This document shows positions 34,211 to 43,531 of a DNA stretch of 64,000 nucleotides, piece by piece; the first letter of the stretch is position 1, and each line of letters begins with the position of its first letter. The position numbers and the translations under genes were made by a program. Source of the DNA: Pseudomonas faucium (GTDB lineage Bacteria; Pseudomonadota; Gammaproteobacteria; Pseudomonadales; Pseudomonadaceae). The notes beneath the pieces were generated by a model, which saw only the letters and a list, made by a program, of their open reading frames with translations, ran no database searches and had not been told where the DNA came from. The stretch spans positions 1 to 64,000 of the forward strand of contig NZ_BQIP01000016.1 of NCBI RefSeq assembly GCF_021602585.1. Reading direction: 5' to 3'.

Positions 34211-34875
34211 ACGTCGAACACGCCGTGGCGTTGCTCGCCGAAGACGACCAGCACATCGATGACTGCTGGAACCGCATCGGCGTGCATGGCAACAAGCAGT
34301 GCCCGCTTTTGGAACGGCACATCCACTGCCGCAATTGCGATGTCTACGCTGCAGCCGCCACGCGCCTGCTGGACCGCTACGCGCTGGTCCAGGACGAGCA
34401 GGTGCACCATGCGCAGGCCAGCGACGCCCATGCCGGGCGCTCGCTGCTGCTGTTCCGCCTGGGCGAGGAGTGGCTGGCGCTGGCCACCGCGTGCCTGGCC
34501 GAAATCGCCCCGGTGCAGCCGGTGCATTCGTTGCCGCATCAGCGCTCGCGGGTGTTGCAGGGCGTGGCCAACGTGCGCGGCGCACTGGTGCCGTGCCTGT
34601 CCCTGGGCGACCTGCTGGGGGTCGAGCAGTTGGCCGAACAACAACCGCGCAGTGGCCGGGCCATGCCCCGGCTGCTGATCCTCGCTGCGGCAGGCGGCCC
34701 GGTGGTGATGGCGGTGGATGAAATTGATGGCATCCACCGCCTGGACCTCGCGCCGGCCGCTGCCGCCGAGGAAGCGGCGCCGTTCACCGCCGCCGTGCTG
34801 CAGTGGCGCGGGCGTAGCGTGCGCGTGCTGGATGAACAACAACTACTGTCTGCCGTGCAGCGGAGCCTGTCATGA
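34207..34875 (+). CDS. wspD: CheW-like coupling protein WspD
   Basis: The second CheW-type adaptor, 222 residues, has a distinctive Cys/His-containing N-terminal extension (HIDDCWNRIGVHGNKQCP, HIHCRNC) before the CheW domain (LLFRLGEEWLALATACLAEI). The extension could bind a metal or mediate partner choice; that is inference. It overlaps wspC and wspE by 4 bp. Confidence 0.93.
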   Translation: MNVEHAVALLAEDDQHIDDCWNRIGVHGNKQCPLLERHIHCRNCDVYAAAATRLLDRYALVQDEQVHHAQASDAHAGRSLLLFRLGEEWLALATACLAEIAPVQPVHSLPHQRSRVLQGVANVRGALVPCLSLGDLLGVEQLAEQQPRSGRAMPRLLILAAAGGPVVMAVDEIDGIHRLDLAPAAAAEEAAPFTAAVLQWRGRSVRVLDEQQLLSAVQRSLS

Positions 34876-37160
34876 CCCCTGAGCAAATGCGCGACGCATC
34901 GTTGCTCGAGCTGTTCAGCCTGGAAGCCGAAGCCCAGACCCAGGTGCTCAGCACCGGGTTGATGGCGCTGGAGCGCAACCCGACCCAGGCCGATCACCTG
35001 GAAGCCTGCATGCGCGCGGCCCACTCGCTCAAGGGCGCGGCGCGGATCGTCGGCCTCGATGCCGGGGTCAGCGTGGCCCATGTGATGGAAGACTGCCTGG
35101 TGGCCGCCCAGGAAGGCCGGCTGTTGCTGCGTGCCGAGCATATCGATGCGCTGCTGCGCGGTACCGACCTGCTGCTGCATATCGCCACCCCCGATGACCC
35201 GCAGGGTGAAGCCGCGGTGCCGGCGTTTCTGGTGCAGATGGCAGGCCTGATCGATCCGTCGGCCGCGCCTGCGCCAGTGGCCCAGGCGCCGCGGGTCGAT
35301 GTGCCGGTGCCGCCACCTGCGCCAGCGCCGGCCGAGCCACCCGTGCTCGAAGCCGAGGCGGACAGCGATGCGCCCGCCCTGCGCAAGGCTGGCAAGCGCA
35401 GTGGGGAAGGCGGCGAGCGGGTTCTGCGGGTCACGGCCGACCGCCTCAACAGCTTGCTCGACCTGTCGAGCAAGTCGCTGGTCGAGACCCAGCGCCTGAA
35501 GCCCTACCTGGCCACCTTGCAGCGCCTCAAGCGCATGCACGGCCAGGGCATGCGCGCCCTCGACGGCCTCAAGGCGCAACTGGAGGACAGCGGCCAGAGC
35601 CCGGAAGTGCTCGACGCCCTGGCCCAGACCCAGCGCTTGCTGCAAGAGACCCAGCAGATCCTGCAGCAGCAGGCCGCCGACCTCGACGAATTCGGCTGGC
35701 AAGCCAGCCAGCGCGCACAGTTGCTCTACGACACCGCACTGGCCTGCCGGATGCGTCCGTTCGCCGATGTGCTCACCGGCCAGAGCCGCATGGTCCGTGA
35801 CCTGGGGCGCTCGCTGGGGAAACAGGTGCGCCTGCAGATCGACGGCGAAAAGACCCAGGTCGACCGCGACGTGCTGGAAAAGCTCGACGCGCCGCTGACC
35901 CACCTGCTGCGCAATGCCGTCGACCATGGCATCGAACAGCGCGAGCAGCGCTTGCTGGCCGGCAAGCCGGAGGAGGGCGCGATACGCCTGCGCGCCTCCC
36001 ACCAGGCCGGCCTGCTGATTCTCGAACTGAGCGATGACGGCGCCGGCATCGACCTTGAGCGGTTGCGCCGCAGCATCGTCGAGCGTGGCCTGTCGCCGGC
36101 GGCCACGGTGGCGCAGATGAGCGAGGCGGAGCTGCTGACCTTCCTGTTCCTGCCTGGCTTCAGCATGCGCGACAAGGTGACCGAAGTGTCTGGCCGCGGC
36201 GTCGGCCTGGACGCGGTGCAGCACATGGTCCGCGAACTGCGCGGCTCGATCGAGCTGACCCAGGTGGCCGGCCAGGGCTGTCGCTTCCACCTGGAAGTGC
36301 CGCTGACCCTGTCGGTGGTGCGCAGCCTGGTGGTGGAGGTGGGCGGCGAGGCCTACGCCTTCCCGCTGGCGCACATCGAACGCACCCTGGAGGTCAGCGC
36401 CGAGCAGATCGTGCAGATCGAAGGGCGCCAGCACTTCTGGCACGAGGGCCAGCATATCGGCCTGGTGGCGGCCAGCCAGCTGCTCAACCGGCCCAACGGC
36501 CACGGCGAGCAAAGCAGCTTGCGCGTGGTGGTGATCCGCGAACGGGAACAGCTCTACGGCGTGGCCGTGGAGCGCCTGGTCGGCGAGCGGGTGCTGGTGG
36601 TGATGCCGCTCGACCCGCGCCTGGGCAAGGTCCAGGACATCTCCGCCGGCGCGCTGTTGGACGACGGCTCGGTGGTGTTGATCGTCGACGTCGAAGACCT
36701 GCTGCGCTCGGTGGAAAAGCTGCTGAGCACCGGCCGCCTGGAACGTATCGAACGTGGCGCCCAGGCCGGGCGCGGCGCTGCGCGCAAGCGCATCCTGGTG
36801 GTCGACGATTCGCTGACCGTGCGCGAACTGCAGCGCAAGCTGTTGAGCAACCGCGGCTACGAAGTGGCCGTGGCGGTGGATGGCATGGACGGTTGGAACG
36901 CCCTGCGGGGCGAGGACTTCGACCTGCTGATCACCGACATCGACATGCCGCGCATGGACGGCATCGAGCTGGTCACCCTGGTGCGCCGCGACCAGCGGCT
37001 GCAGTCGTTGCCGGTGATGGTGGTGTCGTACAAGGACCGCGAGGAAGATCGCCGGCGTGGCCTGGATGCCGGCGCCGACTATTATTTGGCCAAGGCCAGC
37101 TTCCACGACGATGCGTTGCTGGATGCGGTGGTCGAACTGATCGGAGGTGCTCAAGGATGA
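34872..37160 (+). CDS. wspE: Hybrid CheA-type histidine kinase WspE
   Basis: WspE autophosphorylates in response to WspA and passes phosphate to WspR and WspF. The 762-residue domain order is: HPt (phospho-His51 in RAAHSLKGAARIVG), a Pro/Ala linker, dimerisation region, HATPase (HLLRNAVDHGIEQRE and DDGAGIDLERLR), CheW-like regulatory domain, and a C-terminal receiver with Asp near 690 (LLITDIDMPRMDG). The coiled, Gln-rich central part matches the family. It overlaps wspF by 4 bp. Confidence 0.95.
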   Translation: MTPEQMRDASLLELFSLEAEAQTQVLSTGLMALERNPTQADHLEACMRAAHSLKGAARIVGLDAGVSVAHVMEDCLVAAQEGRLLLRAEHIDALLRGTDLLLHIATPDDPQGEAAVPAFLVQMAGLIDPSAAPAPVAQAPRVDVPVPPPAPAPAEPPVLEAEADSDAPALRKAGKRSGEGGERVLRVTADRLNSLLDLSSKSLVETQRLKPYLATLQRLKRMHGQGMRALDGLKAQLEDSGQSPEVLDALAQTQRLLQETQQILQQQAADLDEFGWQASQRAQLLYDTALACRMRPFADVLTGQSRMVRDLGRSLGKQVRLQIDGEKTQVDRDVLEKLDAPLTHLLRNAVDHGIEQREQRLLAGKPEEGAIRLRASHQAGLLILELSDDGAGIDLERLRRSIVERGLSPAATVAQMSEAELLTFLFLPGFSMRDKVTEVSGRGVGLDAVQHMVRELRGSIELTQVAGQGCRFHLEVPLTLSVVRSLVVEVGGEAYAFPLAHIERTLEVSAEQIVQIEGRQHFWHEGQHIGLVAASQLLNRPNGHGEQSSLRVVVIREREQLYGVAVERLVGERVLVVMPLDPRLGKVQDISAGALLDDGSVVLIVDVEDLLRSVEKLLSTGRLERIERGAQAGRGAARKRILVVDDSLTVRELQRKLLSNRGYEVAVAVDGMDGWNALRGEDFDLLITDIDMPRMDGIELVTLVRRDQRLQSLPVMVVSYKDREEDRRRGLDAGADYYLAKASFHDDALLDAVVELIGGAQG

Positions 37161-38170
37161 AGATCGCCATCGTCAACGACATGCCCATGGCCGTGGAGGC
37201 GTTGCGCCGGGCCTTGGCCTTCGAGCCTGCGCACGAAGTGATCTGGGTCGCCGGCAATGGCGCCGAGGCCGTGGGCAAGTGCGCCGAGGCCACCCCCGAC
37301 CTGATCCTCATGGACCTGATCATGCCGGTGATGGACGGCGTCGAGGCGACCCGGCGGATCATGGCCGAGACGCCGTGCGCCATCGTCATCGTCACCGTCG
37401 ACCGCAAGCAGAACGTGCACCGGGTGTTCGAAGCCATGGGCCATGGCGCCCTGGATGTGGTCGACACCCCGGCGCTTGGCGCGGGCGATGCGCGCGAGGC
37501 GGCGGCGCCGCTGCTGCGCAAGATACTCAACATCAGCTGGCTGATCGGCCAGCAGCGCCCCAGCGCGACCAAGCCGGTGGCCGCGCCCATACGCGATGCC
37601 GCCCAGCGCCGGGGCCTGGTGGCGATAGGCTCCTCGGCCGGTGGGCCGGCGGCCCTCGAGGTGCTGCTCAAGGGCCTGCCCAAGGCGTTTCCGGCGTCCA
37701 TCGTGCTGGTGCAGCATGTCGATCAGGTGTTCGCCGCCGGCATGGCCGAATGGCTCAGCAGCGCCTGCGGGCTGCCGGTGCGCCTGGCCCGCGAGGGCGA
37801 GCCGCCGCAGCCGGGGCAGGTGCTGCTGGCCGGCACCAACCACCATATCCGCCTGCTGCACAATGGCCAGTTGGCCTACACTGCTGAACCGGTCAACGAA
37901 ATCTACCGGCCCTCGATCGATGTGTTCTTCGAGAGCGTGGCGCGCTACTGGCGCGGCGATGCGGTGGGCGTGCTGCTCACCGGCATGGGCCGCGATGGCG
38001 CCCAGGGCCTCAAACTGATGCGCCAGCAGGGCTTCCTGACCATTGCCCAGGACCAGTCCAGCAGCGCAGTCTACGGCATGCCCAAGGCCGCCGCGGCAAT
38101 CGATGCGGCGGTGGAAATCCGTCCGCTGGAGCGAATTGCCGGGCGCTTGATGGAAATCTTTGCAAAATGA
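37157..38170 (+). CDS. wspF: CheB-type methylesterase response regulator WspF
   Basis: WspF demethylates WspA and so resets the pathway; loss of WspF in P. aeruginosa and P. fluorescens gives wrinkly, high c-di-GMP colonies. The 337-residue protein has an N-terminal receiver (Asp53 in LILMDLIMPVMDG) and a C-terminal esterase with the catalytic Ser (IGSSAGGPAAL), His (VLVQHVD) and Asp (LTGMGRDGAQG). The ATG at 37157 overlaps the wspE stop and matches the receiver start. The gene looks intact. Confidence 0.95.
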   Translation: MKIAIVNDMPMAVEALRRALAFEPAHEVIWVAGNGAEAVGKCAEATPDLILMDLIMPVMDGVEATRRIMAETPCAIVIVTVDRKQNVHRVFEAMGHGALDVVDTPALGAGDAREAAAPLLRKILNISWLIGQQRPSATKPVAAPIRDAAQRRGLVAIGSSAGGPAALEVLLKGLPKAFPASIVLVQHVDQVFAAGMAEWLSSACGLPVRLAREGEPPQPGQVLLAGTNHHIRLLHNGQLAYTAEPVNEIYRPSIDVFFESVARYWRGDAVGVLLTGMGRDGAQGLKLMRQQGFLTIAQDQSSSAVYGMPKAAAAIDAAVEIRPLERIAGRLMEIFAK

Positions 38171-38221
38171 CGATATGTATTGAATCACGCCGCCCCGGCT
38201 GCAGTGATCAGGTGAAAATGG

Positions 38222-39226
38222 ATGACTGATTTACCGATCGACGGTTTCGCGACTACCAACGAAAACTCGGCGATGGTGCTGCTGGTCGACGATCAGGCGA
38301 TGATCGGCGAAGCCGTGCGTCGTGGCCTGGCCCATGAAGAGAACATCGACTTCCACTTCTGCGCCGACCCGCACCAGGCGGTGGCCCAGGCCATGCGCAT
38401 CAAGCCCACGGTGATTCTCCAGGACCTGATCATGCCCGGCCTGGACGGCCTGACCCTGGTGCGCGAATACCGCAACAACCCGGCCACCCAGGACATTCCG
38501 ATCATCGTCCTGTCGACCAAGGAAGACCCGCTGGTCAAGAGCGCAGCGTTCGCCGCCGGCGCCAACGACTACCTGGTCAAGCTGCCCGACACCATCGAGC
38601 TGGTGGCGCGCATTCGCTACCACTCGCGCTCGTACCTGACGCTGTTGCAGCGGGACGAGGCCTACCGCGCCCTGCGCGTTAGCCAGCAGCAGCTGCTCGA
38701 CACCAACCTGATGCTGCAGCGGCTGATGAACTCCGATGGCCTCACCGGGTTGTCCAACCGCCGCCACTTCGACGAGTACCTGGAGCTGGAATGGCGCCGG
38801 GCCATGCGTGAACAGCAGCAGTTGTCGCTGCTGATGATCGATGTGGATTTCTTCAAGGTGTTCAACGACAGCTTCGGCCATCTGGCCGGCGACGAGGCGC
38901 TGCGCCAGGTCGCCGAGGCCATCCGTGGCTCGTGCTCGCGGCCCACCGACCTGCCGGCACGCTACGGTGGCGAGGAATTTGCCCTGGTGCTGCCCAACAC
39001 CTCGCCGGGCGGGGCGCGGCTGGTGGCGGAAAAGCTGCGCCAGACCGTGCATGGCCTGAACATCCCGCACATCGCCCCCGAGGCCGACTCGCGGCTGACC
39101 GTGAGCATTGGCCTGGCCACCCAGACGCCAGCGATCGGCAGCCATTGCCGGCAGCTGATCTCGGCGGCGGACAAGGGCCTGTACCTGGCCAAGGACAGCG
39201 GCCGCAACCAGGTCGGGATCGCCTGA
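38222..39226 (+). CDS. wspR: Diguanylate cyclase response regulator WspR
   Basis: WspR makes c-di-GMP when phosphorylated, promoting biofilm. The 334-residue protein has a receiver domain (Asp68 in [13 protein letters not shown]), a helical stalk and a GGDEF domain with active-site GGEEF ([11 protein letters not shown]). The inhibitory site RPTD lies five residues before it (RxxD I-site), so product feedback is expected. It is the output protein of the operon, 51 bp after wspF. Confidence 0.96.
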   Translation: MTDLPIDGFATTNENSAMVLLVDDQAMIGEAVRRGLAHEENIDFHFCADPHQAVAQAMRIKPTVILQDLIMPGLDGLTLVREYRNNPATQDIPIIVLSTKEDPLVKSAAFAAGANDYLVKLPDTIELVARIRYHSRSYLTLLQRDEAYRALRVSQQQLLDTNLMLQRLMNSDGLTGLSNRRHFDEYLELEWRRAMREQQQLSLLMIDVDFFKVFNDSFGHLAGDEALRQVAEAIRGSCSRPTDLPARYGGEEFALVLPNTSPGGARLVAEKLRQTVHGLNIPHIAPEADSRLTVSIGLATQTPAIGSHCRQLISAADKGLYLAKDSGRNQVGIA

Positions 39227-39230
39227 AGCG

Positions 39231-39258
39231 CCTCATCGCCGGCTGGCCGGCGATGAGG
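39231..39258 (+). terminator. Hairpin after wspR, REP-like
   Basis: CCTCATCGCCGG-CTGG-CCGGCGATGAGG is a perfect 12-bp stem starting 4 bp after the wspR stop. It shares the GCCGGCGATgagg arm with the local REP family but lacks the TGTGGGAGCC head. It may end the wsp transcript or protect its 3' end. Confidence 0.6.
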
Positions 39259-39347
39259 CTGCTCGACTGCCCGGCGGGTCTGCCGCCAAGCCCAAGACTC
39301 GGTTATACTCCCCGGCTTTTCACCGAATTCGCGCGAGTAGCCTGCCC

Positions 39348-40443
39348 ATGGAAATCCAACCGATCCTGAACACCATCAAGGACCTTACCGAGCGTTCCCA
39401 GTCCATTCGGGGGTATCTTTGACTACGATCACAAGCATGACCGCCTGATCGAAGTCAACCGCGAGCTGGAAGACGCGGCCGTCTGGAACAAGCCCGAGTA
39501 CGCCCAGGCCCTGGGCCGCGAGCGTGCCATGCTGGCGCAGGTCGTCGAGACCCTGGACAAGATGGCCAATGGCCTGGCCGACTGCAAGGACCTGCTCGAC
39601 ATGGCCGTCGAGGAAGGTGACGAAAGCGCTGTCAGCGATGTCGAGACCGAACTGCAGGCCCTGGAAGAATCCCTGGCCCAGCTCGAGTTCCGTCGCATGT
39701 TCAGCGGCGAGATGGACATGAACAACGCCTACCTGGACATCCAGGCCGGCTCCGGCGGTACCGAAGCGCAAGACTGGGCCAACATCCTGCTGCGCATGTA
39801 CCTGCGCTGGGCCGACAAGCGCGGTTTCGACGCCACCATCATCGAGCTCTCCGAAGGCGAAGTCGCCGGCATCAAGGGCGCTACCGTGCACATCAAGGGC
39901 GAGTACGCCTTCGGCTGGCTGCGCACCGAGATCGGCGTGCACCGCCTGGTACGCAAGAGCCCGTTCGACTCCGGTGCCCGTCGCCACACCTCGTTCTCGG
40001 CGGTGTTCGTGTCGCCCGAGATCGACGACAAGGTCGAGATCGAGATCAACCCGTCCGACCTGCGCATCGACACCTACCGCTCCTCCGGTGCCGGTGGCCA
40101 GCACGTGAACACCACCGACTCGGCGGTTCGTATCACCCACGTGCCGACCAACACCGTGGTGGCCTGCCAGAACGAACGCTCCCAGCACGCCAACAAGGAC
40201 ACCGCCATGAAAATGCTGCGGGCCAAGTTGTACGAACTGGAAATGCAAAAGCGCAACGCCGCCTCGCAGGCGCTGGAAGACAGCAAGTCGGACATCGGCT
40301 GGGGCCACCAGATCCGTTCCTACGTGCTGGATGACTCGCGCATCAAGGACCTTCGCACCGGCGTCGAGCGCAGTGACTGCCAGAAGGTGCTGGACGGCGA
40401 CCTCGACCAGTACCTGGAAGCGAGCCTCAAGCAGGGGCTGTAA
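39348..40443 (+). CDS. prfB: Peptide chain release factor 2 (programmed +1 frameshift)
   Basis: RF2 ends translation at UGA and UAA. The first 24 codons ([20 protein letters not shown], then RGYL) run into an in-frame TGA at 39420-39422; a +1 shift at CTT-TGA continues the reading frame ([12 protein letters not shown]), for 364 residues in total. The anticodon-like SPF motif ([14 protein letters not shown]) and the catalytic GGQ ([16 protein letters not shown]) are intact. lysS follows after 93 bp, the usual neighbour. Confidence 0.97.
39408..39422 (+). promoter_or_regulatory. prfB autoregulatory frameshift site
   Basis: CGGGGGTATCTTTGA contains a Shine-Dalgarno-like GGGGG three bases before the slippery CTT followed by the TGA stop. 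When RF2 is scarce, ribosomes slip +1 on CTT and synthesise RF2, the known feedback mechanism. Confidence 0.95.
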
Positions 40444-40458
40444 GCCGCACACCACCGC

Positions 40459-40488
40459 CGCGATACCTGGCCGCCGGCCGGTATCGCG
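40459..40488 (+). other. Intercistronic stem-loop between prfB and lysS
   Basis: CGCGATACC and GGTATCGCG form a 9-bp stem that encloses a smaller GGCC/GGCC hairpin. There is no T-run. It may act in mRNA processing or partial termination. Confidence 0.5.
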
Positions 40489-40536
40489 CGCCCTGCCCGA
40501 AAAGGGCAACGAATACCTGATGGAAAGAATGACGAC

Positions 40537-42039
40537 ATGAGCGACCTCAAGACCGAATCGCAAGACCTGCAACAGGAAGAAAACGCCCTGATCGCCCTGC
40601 GCAAGGAAAAGCTTGCCGCCGAGCGTGCCAAGGGCAATGCCTTCCCCAACGACTTCCGTCGCGACAGCTACTGCAACGACCTGCAGAAGCAGTACGCGGA
40701 CAAGACCAAGGAAGAGCTGGAAGCAGCCGCGATCCCGGTCAAGGTTGCCGGTCGCATCATGCTCAACCGTGGCTCGTTCATGGTGATCCAGGACATGACC
40801 GGCCGCATCCAGGTCTACGTCAACCGCAAGACCCTGCCCGAAGAGACCCTGGCCGCGGTCAAGACCTGGGACTTGGGCGACATCATCAGCGCCGAAGGCA
40901 CCCTGGCCCGTTCCGGCAAGGGCGACCTGTACGTCGAGATGACCAACGTGCGCCTGCTGACCAAGTCGCTGCGCCCGCTGCCCGACAAGCACCACGGCCT
41001 GACCGACACCGAGCAGCGCTACCGCCAGCGCTACGTCGACCTGATGGTCAACGAAGAAACCCGCCACACCTTCCGTGTGCGTTCGCAGGTGATCTCGCAC
41101 ATCCGCAAGTTCCTCATCGAGCGCGACTTCCTCGAAGTCGAGACGCCGATGCTGCAGACCATCCCTGGCGGCGCCGCGGCCAAGCCGTTCGAAACCCACC
41201 ACAATGCCCTGGACATGGCCATGTTCCTGCGCATCGCGCCGGAGCTGTACCTCAAGCGCCTGGTGGTCGGTGGCTTTGAAAAAGTGTTCGAGATCAACCG
41301 CAACTTCCGTAACGAAGGCGTATCGACTCGTCACAACCCTGAATTCACCATGCTCGAGTTCTACCAGGCCTACGCCGACTACCGCGACAACATGGACCTC
41401 ACCGAGGAACTGTTCCGCGAGCTGGCGCTGCTGGTACTGGGCAGCACCGACGTGCCGTATGGCGACAAGGTGTTCCACTTCGGCGAGCCGTTCGCGCGCC
41501 TGTCGGTGTTCGACTCGATCCTCAAGTACAACCCCGAGCTCACCGCCGCCGACCTGCAGGACGTCGACCGTGCCCGTGACATCGCCAAGAAGGCCGGCGC
41601 CAAGGTGCTGGGCCACGAGGGCCTGGGCAAGCTGCAAGTGATGATTTTCGAAGAGCTGGTCGAGCACAAGCTGGAGCAGCCGCACTTCATCACCGAGTAC
41701 CCGTTCGAAGTCTCGCCACTGGCCCGTCGCAACGACGACAACCCGGCCGTGACCGACCGTTTCGAGCTGTTCATCGGTGGCCGCGAGATCGCCAACGCCT
41801 ACTCCGAGCTCAACGATGCCGAAGACCAGGCCGAACGCTTCCTGGCCCAGGTGGCCGAGAAGGACGCCGGTGACGACGAAGCCATGCACTACGACGCCGA
41901 CTTCGTGCGCGCGCTGGAGTACGGCATGCCGCCGACCGCAGGCGAAGGCATCGGTATCGACCGCCTGGTCATGCTGCTGACCAACTCGCCATCGATTCGC
42001 GATGTGATCCTGTTCCCGCACATGCGCCCACAGGCCTGA
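40537..42039 (+). CDS. lysS: Lysyl-tRNA synthetase (class II)
   Basis: LysS charges tRNA-Lys. The 500-residue enzyme has an N-terminal OB-fold anticodon-binding domain ([20 protein letters not shown]) and class II motifs: motif 1 ([20 protein letters not shown]), motif 2 ([20 protein letters not shown]) and motif 3 ([12 protein letters not shown]). Length and position after prfB are typical. Confidence 0.98.
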   Translation: MSDLKTESQDLQQEENALIALRKEKLAAERAKGNAFPNDFRRDSYCNDLQKQYADKTKEELEAAAIPVKVAGRIMLNRGSFMVIQDMTGRIQVYVNRKTLPEETLAAVKTWDLGDIISAEGTLARSGKGDLYVEMTNVRLLTKSLRPLPDKHHGLTDTEQRYRQRYVDLMVNEETRHTFRVRSQVISHIRKFLIERDFLEVETPMLQTIPGGAAAKPFETHHNALDMAMFLRIAPELYLKRLVVGGFEKVFEINRNFRNEGVSTRHNPEFTMLEFYQAYADYRDNMDLTEELFRELALLVLGSTDVPYGDKVFHFGEPFARLSVFDSILKYNPELTAADLQDVDRARDIAKKAGAKVLGHEGLGKLQVMIFEELVEHKLEQPHFITEYPFEVSPLARRNDDNPAVTDRFELFIGGREIANAYSELNDAEDQAERFLAQVAEKDAGDDEAMHYDADFVRALEYGMPPTAGEGIGIDRLVMLLTNSPSIRDVILFPHMRPQA

Positions 42040-42050
42040 GCGAACTGAAC

Positions 42051-42075
42051 AAGCCGCCTTTCGAGGCGGCTTTTT
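42051..42075 (+). terminator. Terminator after lysS
   Basis: AAGCCGCCT-TTCG-AGGCGGCTTTTTC is an 8- to 9-bp stem with a UUCG loop and a T-run, 11 bp after the lysS stop. Confidence 0.93.
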
Positions 42076-42098
42076 CATGCCTGAAGACTGTCTGTAGC

Positions 42099-42178
42099 AG
42101 CCCTATCGCCGGCAAGCCGGCTCCCACAGGAAGCGTTGTGGAGTTCCTGTGGGAGCCGGCTTGCCGGCGATAGGGGCC
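42099..42178. repeat. Inverted pair of REP elements (BIME-like)
   Basis: One REP (42099-42130) and its inverted copy (42146-42178) are separated by 15 bp, forming a large potential hairpin of about 30 bp per arm. It lies between the lysS terminator and the TetR gene. Such pairs are mobilised by REP-associated tyrosine transposases, none of which is in the window. Confidence 0.9.
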
Positions 42179-42208
42179 GCCGCTGACTCGAACAATGAGG
42201 TACCCAGA

Positions 42209-42925
42209 GTGACCCCCGCAATGGCCCAGCAAGGCGCCGCCGGCATCGCCAGCGCCGTCGCCGAAAGCGTGCAATACCAAGGCCGCAAGACCGCCCGTCA
42301 AGGCAGCGAACAGCGCCGCCAGCTGATCCTCGACGCCGCCATGCGCATCGTCGTGCGCGATGGCGTGCGCGGCGTGCGCCACCGCGCCGTGGCCGCGGAA
42401 GCGGGCGTGCCGCTGTCCGCCACCACCTACTACTTCAAAGATATCGAAGACCTGCTCACCGACACCTTCGCCCAGTACGTCGAACGCAGCGCCGCCTACA
42501 TGGCCAAGCTCTGGGCCAACACCGAAGTGGTGCTGCGCCAGCTGCTCGCCCAGGGCGACGGCAGTGCGCAGTCGCGCGCGCGGCTGGCCGACGAAGTGGC
42601 ACGCATGACCGCCGACTATGTGTCGCGCCAGTTGCTCAACCGCCGTGACTTCCTCATGGCCGAGCAGGCCTTCCGCCAGGAAGCGCTGCTGTGCCCGCGC
42701 CTGGCCGAGCTGGTGCGCGCCCACCAGCAGATCCTGCTGCATGGCACGCGGCAGCTGCTGCAGGTGGTGGGCTCGCGCCAACCCGAACAGGACGCCCAGA
42801 TGTTGACGGCGATTATCGAGCAGATGGAATATCAGGGCCTGCTCAAGGATGCCGATGCGCAAGCCGATGGGCAGATGCTCGCTATGCTTACCCGTTACCT
42901 GCACCTGGTGCTGGCATCGGCCTGA
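42209..42925 (+). CDS. TetR family transcriptional regulator
   Basis: This 238-residue repressor-like protein has an N-terminal helix-turn-helix (RRQLILDAAMRIVVRDGVRG, RHRAVAAEAGVPLSATTYYF) and a ligand-binding C-terminal domain of unknown specificity. The GTG at 42209 is chosen because GAGG lies 8 bp upstream; an ATG four codons later (42221) is possible. An upstream in-frame ATG falls in the REP pair. The lipoprotein gene follows after 29 bp, so it may control or be cotranscribed with the following operon. Confidence 0.88.
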   Translation: MTPAMAQQGAAGIASAVAESVQYQGRKTARQGSEQRRQLILDAAMRIVVRDGVRGVRHRAVAAEAGVPLSATTYYFKDIEDLLTDTFAQYVERSAAYMAKLWANTEVVLRQLLAQGDGSAQSRARLADEVARMTADYVSRQLLNRRDFLMAEQAFRQEALLCPRLAELVRAHQQILLHGTRQLLQVVGSRQPEQDAQMLTAIIEQMEYQGLLKDADAQADGQMLAMLTRYLHLVLASA

Positions 42926-42954
42926 GCCGAGAACGACCTTTCAAGGAGAACCTG

Positions 42955-43503
42955 ATGAAAGCCTGGCGTGTGGTGCTGTTGACGTTGTCATTCCTGCTGC
43001 TGGGCGGTTGTCTGGTGACCTTCCACGAACCGCTGCCGAGCAACCAGGCGGCGCCCAAGGCGCTGCTGGGCAAGTGGCACAGCAAGGATGCCTGGGGCGA
43101 GCCGCTGCAGTTGGTGATCAGCCGCAGTGGCGCTGGCGCCTACAAGGCCGTGGCCACGGCCAAGGGCAAGAAGCCTGAGGAATATGTCTTCAGCGTGTCG
43201 CGCCATGGCAACCGCTGGTACCTCTCGGCCGGGGTGCCCAAGCGCCTGGGCGGCAACTTCCTGATCGGCGGGTTCGACATCGTCGAGGGCAAGCAACTGG
43301 TGCTCTACAACCTCGACGTCGAGCAGATCGAGCAGGCGGTGGAGAAGAAGGAACTGACCGGGCGCAGCACCCAGGTGCCGGAAGACAACGGCGCCGGGGT
43401 GCTGATCGACAGCCCGTCGGCGCGGGTGCTGGCCTACCTGGACGACCCGGCCAACTCCGACCTGTTCGTCGAGGTGGCACGCTTCCAGCGCAGCGGCAAA
43501 TAG
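42955..43503 (+). CDS. Lipoprotein of unknown function
   Basis: This 182-residue exported lipoprotein has the signal MKAWRVVLLTLSFLLLGGC with a lipobox (LGGC, Cys19). The mature part is beta-rich (LQLVISRSGAGAYKAVATAK, GNRWYLSAGVPKRLGGNFL). The residues after Cys19 are Leu-Val, not Asp, consistent with outer-membrane sorting. The family is not recognised. It has a good ribosome site (CAAGGAGAACC). It leads a run of four closely spaced genes. Confidence 0.8.
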   Translation: MKAWRVVLLTLSFLLLGGCLVTFHEPLPSNQAAPKALLGKWHSKDAWGEPLQLVISRSGAGAYKAVATAKGKKPEEYVFSVSRHGNRWYLSAGVPKRLGGNFLIGGFDIVEGKQLVLYNLDVEQIEQAVEKKELTGRSTQVPEDNGAGVLIDSPSARVLAYLDDPANSDLFVEVARFQRSGK

Positions 43504-43531
43504 CCAGGATCTGATTTTCAAGGAGTCCCCG

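Noticed and set aside
34539-37154. 871-codon minus-strand frame opposite wspD and wspE
   Set aside because: Antisense artefact over well-conserved chemosensory genes.
38179-38221. Alternative upstream start for wspR
   Set aside because: No in-frame start with a ribosome site is seen; the residues from 38222 match the conserved WspR region ([16 protein letters not shown]).
42099-42178. CRISPR array
   Set aside because: The repeats are one inverted pair of REP palindromes, not regularly spaced direct repeats.
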